28,106 bases of DNA from a virus, in IMG/VR virus record IMGVR_UViG_3300033145_001791, positions 1 to 28,106 of that record. One strand, written 5' to 3'. Within the stretch, counting starts at the first letter, position 1; every line of letters begins with the position of its first letter. Positions 1 through 8,995 of the stretch are shown here, in pieces. The translations under genes and the position numbers were made by a program. A model generated the notes under the pieces. The model searched no databases. It worked only from the letters and a program-made list of their open reading frames with translations, and was not told where the DNA came from.

Positions 1-448
1 TCAAGGGATCAACTTTTATTGAAAAATTAGGAATTGATTTGACTAGTGGTAAATAATCTATATCGTTAAAATTTCTTATTCTGTCGTTAGTATAACCAAA
101 CACCCGCCCCAATTCTATTTGACAATTATAAGGGCTTAAAGAATGTTCGAGATGGATATAAAACAACTGGTTTTCAATATCAAAATACATACTTGATTCG
201 TTATCTTCACAATCAATTAAAGATGTTTGAACGGAATAAAAATCTGTTATGTCGACTATACAACCTTTAATATTTAATGTTTCTTTTCCGGTATCATCCG
301 CGGCACCATATAACGTGGTGAAATACGAATCAAGTATGGTTGCGGTTTTTAATTCAGCTTTATAAACAAAAGCGTTGTGATATATCAATAAATCGTTATC
401 AAGAGTATAATATTTTATATGTTCTACTACGCAAAAAAAATCAGCCAT
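1..448 (-). CDS. Tail-region protein, partial (continues past left edge)
   Basis: An open frame of 149 codons runs leftwards from an ATG at 446-448 to the window edge with no stop, so the C-terminus is missing. The visible part begins MADFFCVVEHIKYYTLD and is mixed alpha/beta-looking and acidic, with no motif I recognise. A weak ribosome site (TAAGGT) lies just upstream. It follows the other tail genes in the same direction with only a 7-base gap, so I infer a distal tail or baseplate component of the same late operon. Function is not established. Confidence 0.6.
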   Translation of the reverse strand, partial: MADFFCVVEHIKYYTLDNDLLIYHNAFVYKAELKTATILDSYFTTLYGAADDTGKETLNIKGCIVDITDFYSVQTSLIDCEDNESSMYFDIENQLFYIHLEHSLSPYNCQIELGRVFGYTNDRIRNFNDIDYLPLVKSIPNFSIKVDPL

Positions 449-455
449 ATTTACC

Positions 456-1187
456 TTAAATTAAATTTAAGAAATTAAAAAAATCAAATCTTTGCCAGTA
501 TATTGTAAGCGGTGCGGCCTTATTATTTCGAATTCTCTGATTTGTCCCATCACAAATTAACGTGAATCCTATTCCTATCTGAGGGCCGTTTCGCCAATTA
601 CCCGCAATGTATTGTTCGACTTCAATTTCAGCGCCAGGAGCGGCAAAATTATATAAACCCGATGGAGGTACCCATGTCAATCCTATCTCGATTTCTATTG
701 ACCCGCCCGCATATCCATTATCAACAAACATTTCAGTCATAACGGGTTTATTCAAATATATAGTATCTTCAATTCTAAATTTATAATAATCTCCAGTATC
801 TAGCCATACAAGGTAAAGTAATAATTGAGTCCCGTCGGCATGATAAAAACCATTATAAACATTATTCCAGCTATACCCTGCGGCGCTGTTTACAAAAGCC
901 GCGTCAAGTTCGTCGGCTGTCCGTGTTATTTTTACATATACGTGATCGTCGGCGGGCGCCCCAGTTATTGTATAATCTTCTGTTTTTACCTGAAATAATG
1001 CGCCGCCGTGTTGTATGTAAACATTTTCCAATAGTTCAGGTTTTACAAGAGAATCCCACTCACTAAGGTGTCTTGTTTTTTGCATCAAATGGTATAACAA
1101 CGCCTGAATTATAACATTCTGGGAATTATAATCTGCCGTGCCTAGTGGCGCGCCACCTGTCGGCGCCATTATTAATTCTATAGCCAT
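456..1187 (-). CDS. Putative tail-tip protein, unknown family
   Basis: 243 residues starting MAIELIMAPTGGAP. The start overlaps the stop of the upstream gene (TAATG), and AGGAGG sits 7 bases before the ATG, so the start is well supported. The sequence is rich in aromatic residues, glycine and short beta-type stretches (for example GSIEIEIGLTWVPPSGLY near residue 165), as in receptor-binding or tail-tip proteins. I see no enzymatic motif. Its place after the tape measure gene is where siphophages encode distal tail and tail-tip proteins, so the role is inferred from position only. Confidence 0.6.
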   Translation of the reverse strand: MAIELIMAPTGGAPLGTADYNSQNVIIQALLYHLMQKTRHLSEWDSLVKPELLENVYIQHGGALFQVKTEDYTITGAPADDHVYVKITRTADELDAAFVNSAAGYSWNNVYNGFYHADGTQLLLYLVWLDTGDYYKFRIEDTIYLNKPVMTEMFVDNGYAGGSIEIEIGLTWVPPSGLYNFAAPGAEIEVEQYIAGNWRNGPQIGIGFTLICDGTNQRIRNNKAAPLTIYWQRFDFFNFLNLI

Positions 1188-1909
1188 TATCTAGCCTCCT
1201 TGTAAATCATTTCTATATTCCATCGCCACGTCGAAATTCTTCGTTTCACGGTCGATACAGATTTAATCTGTAATTTTCCGTAAAAAGGTAAAAAATAAGT
1301 ATGAGCATCCTGATAAAAATCTATAAAATGCGGTGTCGAATTCTGAACAGCGTCGAGGTAATTATCAATTAATATTTTATCGGTGTTATCGATATCGGCG
1401 AACGATAGCCGGTATGTGAAAAGATTTCTCCTTTTATTTCCGCTTGATTGTCCTCCGCCGGATGTGAAATCAGTATCAAAAATTCCGATTTCTCCGTTTA
1501 ATGATTGCTGGAAATTCGGGATTTCAAAATATTCACCCATAGAAATTCCGCCAACATATAAAAAGGCGGCGAGGGTATCAATAGTAATTGTGATTTCCTT
1601 GACATCTTCAACGGTATCAAAGATATGAAAATTACAATTTTCTCCCACCGTTATAATTTCGGTATCGATTAACGCCGCTAGCGAATCGTAAAACCTAACA
1701 GTCATATTATCAATATTGTGATAATCAAAGGCTATATGATCGATATCACTAACATCATCCAGGGTAATAGTAATGACAGAATTCTGTCCAGTTGCGTAAA
1801 AAGCAAGCTCAAGAAAATTATGTATTATGTTTGACACCGGTCTATTTATATTTTCATTCGTTGCGGCTATTGTACCATTTTTTAAAACGTTGTCATAACT
1901 TACTATCAT
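1187..1909 (-). CDS. Putative distal tail protein
   Basis: 240 residues. The N-terminal half (residues 1-120) reads like a beta-sandwich domain: alternating hydrophobic strands, as in NSVITITLDD and ITITIDTLAAFLYVGG, of the sort found in discoidin or carbohydrate-binding folds. The C-terminal part ends in a basic/aromatic stretch (RRISTWRWNIEMIYKEAR) that resembles the ends of phage tail-tip adaptor proteins. It is the first gene after the tape measure, the usual position of the distal tail protein (Dit), separated from it by one base. No search was possible, so the Dit call is positional. Confidence 0.6.
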   Translation of the reverse strand: MIVSYDNVLKNGTIAATNENINRPVSNIIHNFLELAFYATGQNSVITITLDDVSDIDHIAFDYHNIDNMTVRFYDSLAALIDTEIITVGENCNFHIFDTVEDVKEITITIDTLAAFLYVGGISMGEYFEIPNFQQSLNGEIGIFDTDFTSGGGQSSGNKRRNLFTYRLSFADIDNTDKILIDNYLDAVQNSTPHFIDFYQDAHTYFLPFYGKLQIKSVSTVKRRISTWRWNIEMIYKEAR

Positions 1910-1910
1910 T

Positions 1911-4900
1911 TTATTTCCTTAACGCCCTATCAGGTTTGAAAGTTATTTGTCCATTATTCGCGGCGCGCTCTGTTATGCGTGCCATTTCTATCCCATCGAC
2001 CTGATATATAGCAGTAACATTTATTGACTGGTTATCGCTTCCCAGATTTCCAGAATTAATCGCATCAAATAAATTACCCATTTGATCGGAATTTAAAACC
2101 ATTTCTGGGGCGTGCAACATCGCCGGCGCTCCGGCGCGGTCACCGTGTCCCGGTCCCAGAAATAAACCGCCCGATTCAAAAGCAGGTGCTTTTGGTTTTG
2201 AATATGCGATTGATGCAATTTCAATTCCACCCAACGTCCCGGCAAGCGCACCGGCTGCAAGTCCTGCTGGAATAAATGGCTGTGTAGAAAATCCTGATAA
2301 AACAGCCTGGGCAGCTGATGCAATCCCGGCAAGCATTTTTAAATTCCATTCCATCAACGCCGCCTTATATTGTATTTCAGCTTTTTGTTTTTCGTATTTT
2401 TCTTCGATTGCTAACCGGTCGAGGTCGTCTTGCGCCTCTCTTGCGGTTTCTTCATCTCCGGCTTTTTCAGCTTCTTCGAGCTTTTTCTCAAGCTTTTCTT
2501 TTTCGGTTTCTTCTGAAAGTCCAGCGGCCTCAATTTCAGCTTTCATCTGTCTGTCAAGGTCTTCAAGTCTGCTTTCTGTAATTGCTGAAAACAAACCAAT
2601 TAACGCCGTCGCCAGTTGTTCGGCGGCGTCTAAAACAATCTTTGTATTTTCTGTAAATTCGTCGGTTGCTTCCTCTGAATTTTCTTTAAGTTTATCATAA
2701 TAATTATTTATGGCGTCGGTTGCGGCTCTGGTGGCGTCGTCTGTTGCTTTCATTCCTTCAACAATTGCAATTTCTGCGTTTCTCTGAATGTCAATTAATT
2801 CATCTTCTGTTTTTCCGAGTTTTAATAATTTGTCATTATAATCTTCTATTATCTTATTTATATCGGTCTGTATTTTTTCCTTTTTTTCCTTTGCTTCAAG
2901 GTCATCTTTTTCTTTTTGAATCAGGTTATCTAATGACGTCACAGTTTTATCATATTCATTTCTAATTTTTGTCATCAATACCCCGGTTGGTTCTAACCCC
3001 TGTTCTTTTAATTCGAGATATGCTTTTTTAAGAAAATCAATTTTCGCTTTTAAGACGTCCTGTTTATCACCAAACAGCTTCGCCTCTTCTGTTGCCTTTT
3101 TAAGTTCTGCAAGAAAATCTTTCCATGTCTGTTGCATCTCTTCTGGAATATCCGGGGCGTCGGTTTCGGTTTCGGTTTCTTTCAGTTTTTTTAAGGAAAA
3201 TCTAACAGAAGTCAATTGCTTTTCAAGGTCTGCCAATTCTTGCAGTGTTTCCTCTGCTCCTCTTACTCTCAATTCTACCTCTGATTCCTTGTCTAGAGTT
3301 TTAATAAGTTTATTTAATGTATCATTCGCTTCTTCTTCGGCCTCCTTCAGGATTTTAAAACCTTGCCCAAGTATTCTCGTTTTTCCGCCTACCGTGCCGA
3401 GAGTGATTCCTACGTTTTTTAATTTTTTTTCTAATTCAGCATTGACGGAAAGAAAGGCGTTTGTGGATTCTTCTTCGTCTTTGATTGCTTTATTATATTT
3501 AAGCCTAAAAGTTTCAATTACAGATAATCTTCTTTCTGCGATGTTCGCCTCACGAGCTATATTTTCACGGTCTGTTTTTATTTTTTCGGCGTCTGCTTTT
3601 TCAAGTCTCAATATATTTCTAAGTATAGGTTTCTGAATTTCAAGTCGTGTTTTTGATTCGAGTAGCAACGCCTCTCTTGTTTTCAATAATTGCAGTCCGG
3701 CCTCTTTTGTTTTTTCGGTGCTTATTTCGATGGCGTTTCCATAGGCGTCCCATGCTGTCGTGGCATCCGGAACTATTTCACCTATATTTTTTATAACTTC
3801 TTTTAATCTCTTTTGTTCTTCTTCTGACAAATTCGTTTTAGCCGACAAGTTGTCAAATTCATCCGTTAACTTTTCAAGTTTGTTTATTGTTGTATCAATT
3901 TCTGATATCCTTTTTAATGATTCCCTAACCTTATCAAAATTTTCAGCGGTTTTTTCCATAGGTGTTTTTAGGTTTTTAAAACTTAACAACAATCCTTCCA
4001 GTATTTTCGTTACCGGTGCAATTTTAGCAAGAAAAGAAACCATTTTAAATAATAAATTTAAAACAAAACCAAGCAACTCTGCTACTGGTTTTAATGTATC
4101 GAGTAAAGTAATAAATGTATCTATTAAATCCCGCATACCGGGTTCCATTTTTTCAAAAAGTGAAATTGCTGTACTTTCCAGTTTCGATTTTAAAAAATCA
4201 ATTGAGCCGGCAAGTGAATCATTCTGTATTGCATACGCCTCGGCGGCGGCCTCTGTATTAGTAACGGCGTCGGTATATTCCCGTAAAGCGTTACCACCTT
4301 CACGAATCAAGACGGCCATTTGTGGACCGGCAACCTTTCCAAAAGTTGATATAATATCTGAAGTGGTTGCGCCACTTTTTCCGAGTACATCAATAATGTC
4401 ATCAAGAGAATTAAATTCTGGATTTACCTTGTTTAATTCAATTCCAAGTTTAGCAAATATTTTTCTCATATTTGCGGTCGGTGCGGCGAGGTCGGCAAGT
4501 GCGGATTTTAAACCCCTTCCTGCCTGTTGACCTTTGAAACCGGCATTAAAAAACAATTGTAAAGCGCCTGTTGTTTCTTCAATTGTCATTCCGAAACCGG
4601 CGGCAACCGGTCCGACTTGCCTGTATGCGTCGGTAAGTTTCTGCATGGTTGCTTGACTGTTACCAATCGCGGCGGCAAATACATTTGACACTCTCGTAGC
4701 CTCCGCCGCCTCCAGACTATATTGAGATATTATCGCCGCCACCGATTCCGCAGTACTTGCGAGGTCCGATTGTGTAGCGCCGGCGAGTTGTAATACTCCG
4801 TCTAATGCTTCTATACTTTGTTGTGCCGAAAACCCAGCGGAACCTAAAAAGTAAAGCGCGTCGGCGCTTTCTCTTGCCGTGAATCTGGTTGTTTCACCCA

Positions 4901-5225
4901 TCTTTTTCGCTGCGGCTTCCATTTTTCTATATTCTTCACCGACGGCCTGTGTCACGCTCTGGACATTTTTCATGCTTTGTTGAAAACCAGAAAATACCCC
5001 GATTGCGTTTTTTATCGCACCGACTAACCGCGTTATCAATTGTATTGCACCGAAACCAAAAGCCGTCTGAAAAGCACCTTTCCAGAATCCAGCAAACCCC
5101 TTTGATTGTTTCGCCGATGTTGTTACCATATTATTTAATTTTGATTTTACAGAAGCGATATCACCTGATAAATTCGCAAGTCTTATTCTAATCGATGAAT
5201 AAATCGTGCCAGCATCAACAGCCAT
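1911..5225 (-). CDS. Tail tape measure protein (TP901 type)
   Basis: 1,104 residues, the longest gene in the window. Residues about 80-260 carry the conserved core of TP901-type tape measure proteins: FTARESADALYFLGSAGFS, then LAGATQSDLASTAESVAAI, then ATMQKLTDAYRQVGPVAAGFGMTIEETTG, an alpha-helical repeat set seen across siphophages and mycobacteriophages. A hydrophobic segment follows around residues 365-400, then long charged coiled coils (about 430-960, rich in K, E and L), and a C-terminal Gly/Ala-rich hydrophobic stretch near residue 1000. Length sets tail length in this family; at roughly 1.5 angstroms per residue a tail of about 150-165 nm would be expected. The start overlaps the end of the previous gene's ribosome-site region (GGGGAG, 10 bases upstream). 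Confidence 0.95.
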   Translation of the reverse strand: MAVDAGTIYSSIRIRLANLSGDIASVKSKLNNMVTTSAKQSKGFAGFWKGAFQTAFGFGAIQLITRLVGAIKNAIGVFSGFQQSMKNVQSVTQAVGEEYRKMEAAAKKMGETTRFTARESADALYFLGSAGFSAQQSIEALDGVLQLAGATQSDLASTAESVAAIISQYSLEAAEATRVSNVFAAAIGNSQATMQKLTDAYRQVGPVAAGFGMTIEETTGALQLFFNAGFKGQQAGRGLKSALADLAAPTANMRKIFAKLGIELNKVNPEFNSLDDIIDVLGKSGATTSDIISTFGKVAGPQMAVLIREGGNALREYTDAVTNTEAAAEAYAIQNDSLAGSIDFLKSKLESTAISLFEKMEPGMRDLIDTFITLLDTLKPVAELLGFVLNLLFKMVSFLAKIAPVTKILEGLLLSFKNLKTPMEKTAENFDKVRESLKRISEIDTTINKLEKLTDEFDNLSAKTNLSEEEQKRLKEVIKNIGEIVPDATTAWDAYGNAIEISTEKTKEAGLQLLKTREALLLESKTRLEIQKPILRNILRLEKADAEKIKTDRENIAREANIAERRLSVIETFRLKYNKAIKDEEESTNAFLSVNAELEKKLKNVGITLGTVGGKTRILGQGFKILKEAEEEANDTLNKLIKTLDKESEVELRVRGAEETLQELADLEKQLTSVRFSLKKLKETETETDAPDIPEEMQQTWKDFLAELKKATEEAKLFGDKQDVLKAKIDFLKKAYLELKEQGLEPTGVLMTKIRNEYDKTVTSLDNLIQKEKDDLEAKEKKEKIQTDINKIIEDYNDKLLKLGKTEDELIDIQRNAEIAIVEGMKATDDATRAATDAINNYYDKLKENSEEATDEFTENTKIVLDAAEQLATALIGLFSAITESRLEDLDRQMKAEIEAAGLSEETEKEKLEKKLEEAEKAGDEETAREAQDDLDRLAIEEKYEKQKAEIQYKAALMEWNLKMLAGIASAAQAVLSGFSTQPFIPAGLAAGALAGTLGGIEIASIAYSKPKAPAFESGGLFLGPGHGDRAGAPAMLHAPEMVLNSDQMGNLFDAINSGNLGSDNQSINVTAIYQVDGIEMARITERAANNGQITFKPDRALRK

Positions 5226-5972
5226 TTATTTTTTTCTCCCCTTTGCGCCATACCATTTATAACCTGATTTTTTTAATTTATTTTCTCTTTTCTTATCTTC
5301 TACAAATTGGTTATATATATGCCAGGCATGATTATTGATATCATCTTTTTGAAAATCTGTAAATATTCCTGTTAAATGGTCTGACGGATTGTCTTTGCCA
5401 TTACTTGCCATAATAGCAGCGTTAAAAATCATTTCTCTAGATAATTTTTTTATATCCGTTATTTCAACACCCAGCGCCCATGAAGTTAAAAACCCCATTG
5501 CGTCGTCAGGCAACAGGAAACCCAGATAAAATTCAATTTGTTCCGCCTCTTTTTCTAATTTTTTTTGTTCCCGTTTATCAGACACCTTTTTTATTTCTTC
5601 TGATATTTTATTTAATGTCTGTTTTTTTTCAGAAATTAAAAAATTAGTTTCCGTTATCATTCCAACGATTTCGTTATAAGATGGCTTTACAAGTGTTAAT
5701 TTTATAAGTGCTTCCTGCGCGTTTTTTGTTTCTATCATTTTAATGATATCAAATTCCTTGTCTTTTTCTTTTTCATCCTGAAAATATAAACATGATATAT
5801 TCCCACAGGATTTTATCTGTATCATGTTCAAACATGTAACATAACACCACACCGGGGAGCCATTAAAAGGAACCACAATTTCATGGAACATCGCCCCCCT
5901 GATTTCAGATATAGGATTATATCCAACAGGAGGACGATTGTTTTTAATATCAATTTTACTTTCTTTATCCAT
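5226..5972 (-). CDS. Putative tail assembly chaperone, by position
   Basis: 248 residues, ending directly against the tape measure start (TAA then ATG). It contains a charged helical stretch around residues 105-150 (SEEIKKVSDKREQKKLEKEA) and a lysine-rich C-terminus (KKSGYKWYGAKGRKK). The gene between tail tube and tape measure usually encodes the tail assembly chaperone, often as two products made by frameshifting. Here there is only one frame. The terminal run of seven A residues could slip, but a -1 shift leads to a stop after a few codons. N-terminal sequence contains CYVTCLNMIQIKSCGNISC, with four cysteines. No family recognised. Confidence 0.6.
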   Translation of the reverse strand: MDKESKIDIKNNRPPVGYNPISEIRGAMFHEIVVPFNGSPVWCYVTCLNMIQIKSCGNISCLYFQDEKEKDKEFDIIKMIETKNAQEALIKLTLVKPSYNEIVGMITETNFLISEKKQTLNKISEEIKKVSDKREQKKLEKEAEQIEFYLGFLLPDDAMGFLTSWALGVEITDIKKLSREMIFNAAIMASNGKDNPSDHLTGIFTDFQKDDINNHAWHIYNQFVEDKKRENKLKKSGYKWYGAKGRKK

Positions 5973-5976
5973 TTTC

Positions 5977-6963
5977 TTAGGTGCTTATATCCGTGTAAGG
6001 TTCGATATTTTCCACATCCAACGCCGTGAATTCATCATTCGATAAACTGTGATCCACATAAAAAACCTGTTTGACATCATTTTCGTCTTCGTATTCCGTC
6101 GCCTTACAGTTGTATAATGTTTCCTGTAACGTTTTGGTGTCAAAAGTTCCGTCGCCTTCAAGCCCGGTAATAGAATTTATTCTTTTGTACAGATATCCGG
6201 CCTCGTCTTCTCTCTGATTCGTGCCTTTATTATATATCGGCGCGAAAAGATGTATTGAAAAAATAGGCTTTCGAGTCTGCGAAGATAAAGGCGGCGTATA
6301 TGTGCTTGTCAATTCTGTCCAGATTCCTCCCTGTATCAACTGCTTGATCCTATAATCGTTATCGGTACAGGTAATTACTGGATCATATCCTTTTAGAATT
6401 GCCGGTACTATAACACTGATTAGAGTTCCGTCGCCTGATTCGTTTTCGATTTCTTCACTATCTTTTATATTTTTCGGTAATCCGATTGACCGGGCATTAT
6501 CAAAAGCTTCGTAATATATAAGACCTTCACCGCCGAATTCCTGGCCGTTTCCGAAATCAAGTTCTGCTGCAAAATCTGGGTGTGTATTCACTGAAAACAC
6601 CTGTAAAAATGTGGGGTCTCCCGCGCCCGTGTATGTTATTAATAGCCTGTCTGTTTGTACATCGACAGACGCCGTGATATCGGTGAAACCTGCCAGATTT
6701 ATTGCTGTTACCATTTCAAGCACCGTTACCGCCTCGTCATCTAGTGCGGCGGTCCAGTCGACTTCCTGCACATCTTCTGCAGCTGCATCAATTTTTATAC
6801 CTAGATAGGCGTCGTTTCCACCGGCTGTATATGCCGATAAATCCACTGTGTCGTAAAATCCTAACACCCTGTCAGGTGACGCCGGCGTTCCGTCCGGGTT
6901 GTTTCTTGCGATTAGAAACCCCTCCGGTCCAAAAGCTGTTTTTTTATTAATGTTTATACCCAT
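5977..6963 (-). CDS. Putative major tail (tube) protein
   Basis: 328 residues, beginning MGININKKTAFGPEGFLIARN, with AGGAGG just upstream (8 bases before the ATG). The sequence is beta-rich, lacks long helices and is acidic, as expected of a tail tube subunit. Residues about 40-140 look like an inserted domain (DAYLGIKIDAAAEDVQEVDW through TAAINLAGFTDITASVDVQTDRLLITYTG in outline) that may project from the tube. It sits between the tail completion genes and the chaperone/tape measure pair, the canonical place for the tail tube gene. No sheath gene accompanies it, which argues against a contractile tail. The tube call is from order and character, not a diagnostic motif. Confidence 0.65.
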   Translation of the reverse strand: MGININKKTAFGPEGFLIARNNPDGTPASPDRVLGFYDTVDLSAYTAGGNDAYLGIKIDAAAEDVQEVDWTAALDDEAVTVLEMVTAINLAGFTDITASVDVQTDRLLITYTGAGDPTFLQVFSVNTHPDFAAELDFGNGQEFGGEGLIYYEAFDNARSIGLPKNIKDSEEIENESGDGTLISVIVPAILKGYDPVITCTDNDYRIKQLIQGGIWTELTSTYTPPLSSQTRKPIFSIHLFAPIYNKGTNQREDEAGYLYKRINSITGLEGDGTFDTKTLQETLYNCKATEYEDENDVKQVFYVDHSLSNDEFTALDVENIEPYTDIST

Positions 6964-6981
6964 ATGAAACCTCCTGTTTTA

Positions 6982-7359
6982 TTAAGTATATATTGCGGCG
7001 GTTAAAATATCACGTTCTTTTGATATCGTTCCGTCTTTGTTGCCTTCTATTATTTCCGAAACGCTACCATTCAAATAAAGTGTAACGGTTCGCAAATCCC
7101 TTGTTATCATTTTCTTTTTATGTAACAAAGTTAATAATTCGTTATATATATAATCATCTAATTGATTAATAAATCCTTTTTGATAATGGACAGAAATCAT
7201 GTATTGATTCTGCCCCATGCCGTCGTTGCCGCCTTGAGAGATGAACGCCGGACCCCATACGAAAATATACGGCGCGATAGGTGTCACAATATTTGACCCC
7301 TTCGGGTATACTCTGGTTAATGATCCAGTTTTCAATTGTGTGATAATAGCCTTAATCAA
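6982..7359 (-). CDS. Putative tail terminator / tail completion protein
   Basis: 125 residues, MIKAIITQLKTGSLTRVYPKG at the start, with a compact alpha/beta pattern: an N-terminal helix, YIFVWGP strand, HYQKGFINQLDDYIYNELLTLL helix, and TVTLYLNGSVSEI strands. Size and position immediately before the tail tube gene match tail terminator proteins (lambda gpU class), which cap the tail and join it to the head. The assignment is by position and general shape. Confidence 0.6.
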   Translation of the reverse strand: MIKAIITQLKTGSLTRVYPKGSNIVTPIAPYIFVWGPAFISQGGNDGMGQNQYMISVHYQKGFINQLDDYIYNELLTLLHKKKMITRDLRTVTLYLNGSVSEIIEGNKDGTISKERDILTAAIYT

Positions 7360-7363
7360 CTAT

Positions 7364-7726
7364 TCAACCTCCAAAAATTTTATTAACATCGTTCAGGTAT
7401 CGGCCTGAAAATTTTCTCACAATCGGCCACAAGGCGTCGTGTCGGCGGTCATTACACAAAGTTAAATAAACACCATAATCGACACCGTGCGCAAGGAAAA
7501 AACCCATGTCTTTTCCCTCTTCAAATATATCAGCAAACATCCGGGCCGCGGCTTGCGCCGTCCAATTAAACCAGTATTTTCCCCTGGCGTTAATGATCGG
7601 CGGTTGTACCGACAAAAAATAATTTAAAACCAGTGTCGCATAATACCTATTCAGCGCCTCCAGCATCGCCACCCGTTTTACGGTCAATTCTAGTTTTATC
7701 CTTTGGAAGACTTGAATCACGGACAT
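7364..7726 (-). CDS. HK97 gp10-like head-tail joining protein
   Basis: 120 residues from ATG (MSVIQVFQRIK). An in-frame TTG four codons upstream (7736-7738) could extend it, but GAGGG lies 5 bases before this ATG, so I chose the ATG. The sequence ends with features of the gp10/tail-completion family: ARGKYWFNWTAQAAARMFAD, then HGVDYGVYLTLCNDRRHDAL, then WPIVRKF. The YGVYLTL strand followed by a short charged turn and an Ala/Leu-Pro segment is typical. Its place between connector and tail terminator genes agrees. The first 80 bases overlap the previous small gene in another frame. Confidence 0.65.
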   Translation of the reverse strand: MSVIQVFQRIKLELTVKRVAMLEALNRYYATLVLNYFLSVQPPIINARGKYWFNWTAQAAARMFADIFEEGKDMGFFLAHGVDYGVYLTLCNDRRHDALWPIVRKFSGRYLNDVNKIFGG

Positions 7727-7889
7727 TTTTACCCTCAATTATAGTTATTTGACCTCGTAATATACTCACAAGGGTTTTGGCTTCATCAAAAGTTAAAAAA
7801 ATAGTTTTACCATTCAGCGGTAAAATTACAAGATTCGTTTTATTATCAATTATTTCATTTTTTTCCACAACCTTTATATCCTTAACCAC
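7647..7889 (-). CDS. Small protein of unknown function in the connector region
   Basis: 80 residues starting at a GTG (7887-7889) with GGAGG 10 bases upstream; the start overlaps the stop of the preceding gene by 8 bases, typical of translational coupling. Residues 1-55 look folded (TNLVILPLNGKTIFLTFDEAKTLVSILRGQITIIEG, two strands and a helix); the last 25 are basic and glycine-rich and lie in the region overlapping the next gene by 80 bases. Many siphophages keep a small non-structural ORF here. I do not recognise the family. Confidence 0.6.
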   Translation of the reverse strand: MVKDIKVVEKNEIIDNKTNLVILPLNGKTIFLTFDEAKTLVSILRGQITIIEGKNVRDSSLPKDKTRIDRKTGGDAGGAE

Positions 7890-8286
7890 GTACAGAACCC
7901 TCCGTCTTATCTTTTAATTCGTATTCATAACCAATTAAAGTATTATATTTAATCAGTTTTTTTATCTGCATCACCTTTAACTCAATACTATTATAAGTGA
8001 ATTCAAGCCCGATGTCAACTACGGTCTGGTAATCACTTATCATGAAATATACCCGTTTTTCATATATGATAGGTGATGAATCCTCCATTATTTTTTTAAT
8101 CCATTTCTTCTGAAAACTTATCCTTACAGGATTCGTGTAACTCTCCACAGTTGGTACGCCGGCCTTATCCTCAATATCTTCTTCATACCCGTTATCAACT
8201 AACGGGTATGAATCGCCTGATAGTGTGAACGGATTTAAATTTATCCGGTCCTTGTGATATTTTCTTAACATGGCGCCACTACTCAT
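7882..8286 (-). CDS. Putative head closure / connector protein
   Basis: 134 residues. Beta-rich with repeated short strands (VRISFQKKWIKKI, RVYFMISDYQTVVDIGLEFTYNSIELKVMQIKKL), consistent with small beta-barrel head closure or stopper proteins, which are encoded between the gp6-like adaptor and the gp10-like protein. The start overlaps the preceding fibre-like gene by 8 bases. Identification rests on gene order and size; it could also be an accessory protein. Confidence 0.5.
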   Translation of the reverse strand: MSSGAMLRKYHKDRINLNPFTLSGDSYPLVDNGYEEDIEDKAGVPTVESYTNPVRISFQKKWIKKIMEDSSPIIYEKRVYFMISDYQTVVDIGLEFTYNSIELKVMQIKKLIKYNTLIGYEYELKDKTEGSVRG

Positions 8287-8995
8287 GTATCACATCGTAT
8301 TCATGTATGCCTGGGAAAAAATTCATAGTTCCGGTATTTTGTCCCGGACACATACACCGTGCCCATATTTTCGTCCCTGAAATTGCAATCTCTGATTGCC
8401 CCAACACCGGACCGGCGTCGATCTGATTCGATAATGGTTTTACCGGGAATTCTGTAACAGTTTTATCAATCAGGGCTTGCGCGCCACTCACACCGGCGGC
8501 AAGTTGTATATAATAAACAGAATTTTTTTCAGCGCTTGATATTTCAATTCTATGCAAATCAAAAGCAACTTTTCCAGGGTCCGCAGGAGTATCAGAAGAC
8601 CCTAAAATTTGAATCCAGGAACCCCATGTATTATTTCCGGCGTCCATGATAAAGGCGCCCAGACCGCCGGGCGTTCCGATTCTCACGGCAACATGAATTT
8701 CCCCGTCAATTTGCGGCGTTCTTTCGAACCAACGCTCATTGGAGTGCAGATGCGTTTCAATTACCTCCAACTCTTCTGACATTTCATCGACATCTGATTC
8801 AATATCGTTAACCGTGCCCTGAATGTCCGTGACAATTATTTCTATATCATCGACATCATCTCCGATAGCAATTACTACAGTTTCTATATTAACCACTATA
8901 ACCAGTACACTATTAATTATTACCAATATGTCATTAACCACTGATAATATATTATTAACTATCGCTGTTACTCGATCGAATAAATTATGTTTCAT
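8279..8995 (-). CDS. Putative head or neck fibre protein with trimeric coiled-coil stem
   Basis: 238 residues. Residues about 1-85 are an unusual stem of I/V at heptad positions with N and D between (VNNILSVVNDILVIINSVLV, IIVTDIQGTVNDIESDVDEM), with only one lysine (K2) in the segment; this is characteristic of parallel trimeric coiled coils in phage fibres. Residues about 95-238 form a beta-rich globular tip (PQIDGEIHVAVRIGTPGGLG, then a C-terminal FFPGIHEYDVIHE) with paired cysteines in WARCMCPGQ. It sits within the connector genes, so a head fibre or neck whisker is the simplest inference. The start overlaps the upstream stop (TAATG). Confidence 0.6.
   Translation of the reverse strand: MKHNLFDRVTAIVNNILSVVNDILVIINSVLVIVVNIETVVIAIGDDVDDIEIIVTDIQGTVNDIESDVDEMSEELEVIETHLHSNERWFERTPQIDGEIHVAVRIGTPGGLGAFIMDAGNNTWGSWIQILGSSDTPADPGKVAFDLHRIEISSAEKNSVYYIQLAAGVSGAQALIDKTVTEFPVKPLSNQIDAGPVLGQSEIAISGTKIWARCMCPGQNTGTMNFFPGIHEYDVIHE

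Noticed and set aside
3760-4530. 256-residue plus-strand frame opposite the tape measure gene
   Set aside because: It mirrors the low-complexity tape measure codons, has no ribosome site and is rich in S, F and I typical of antisense shadows.
5226-5972. Programmed -1 frameshift in the chaperone gene (lambda G/GT type)
   Set aside because: The run of seven A residues is present near the end, but the shifted frame reaches a stop after about six codons.
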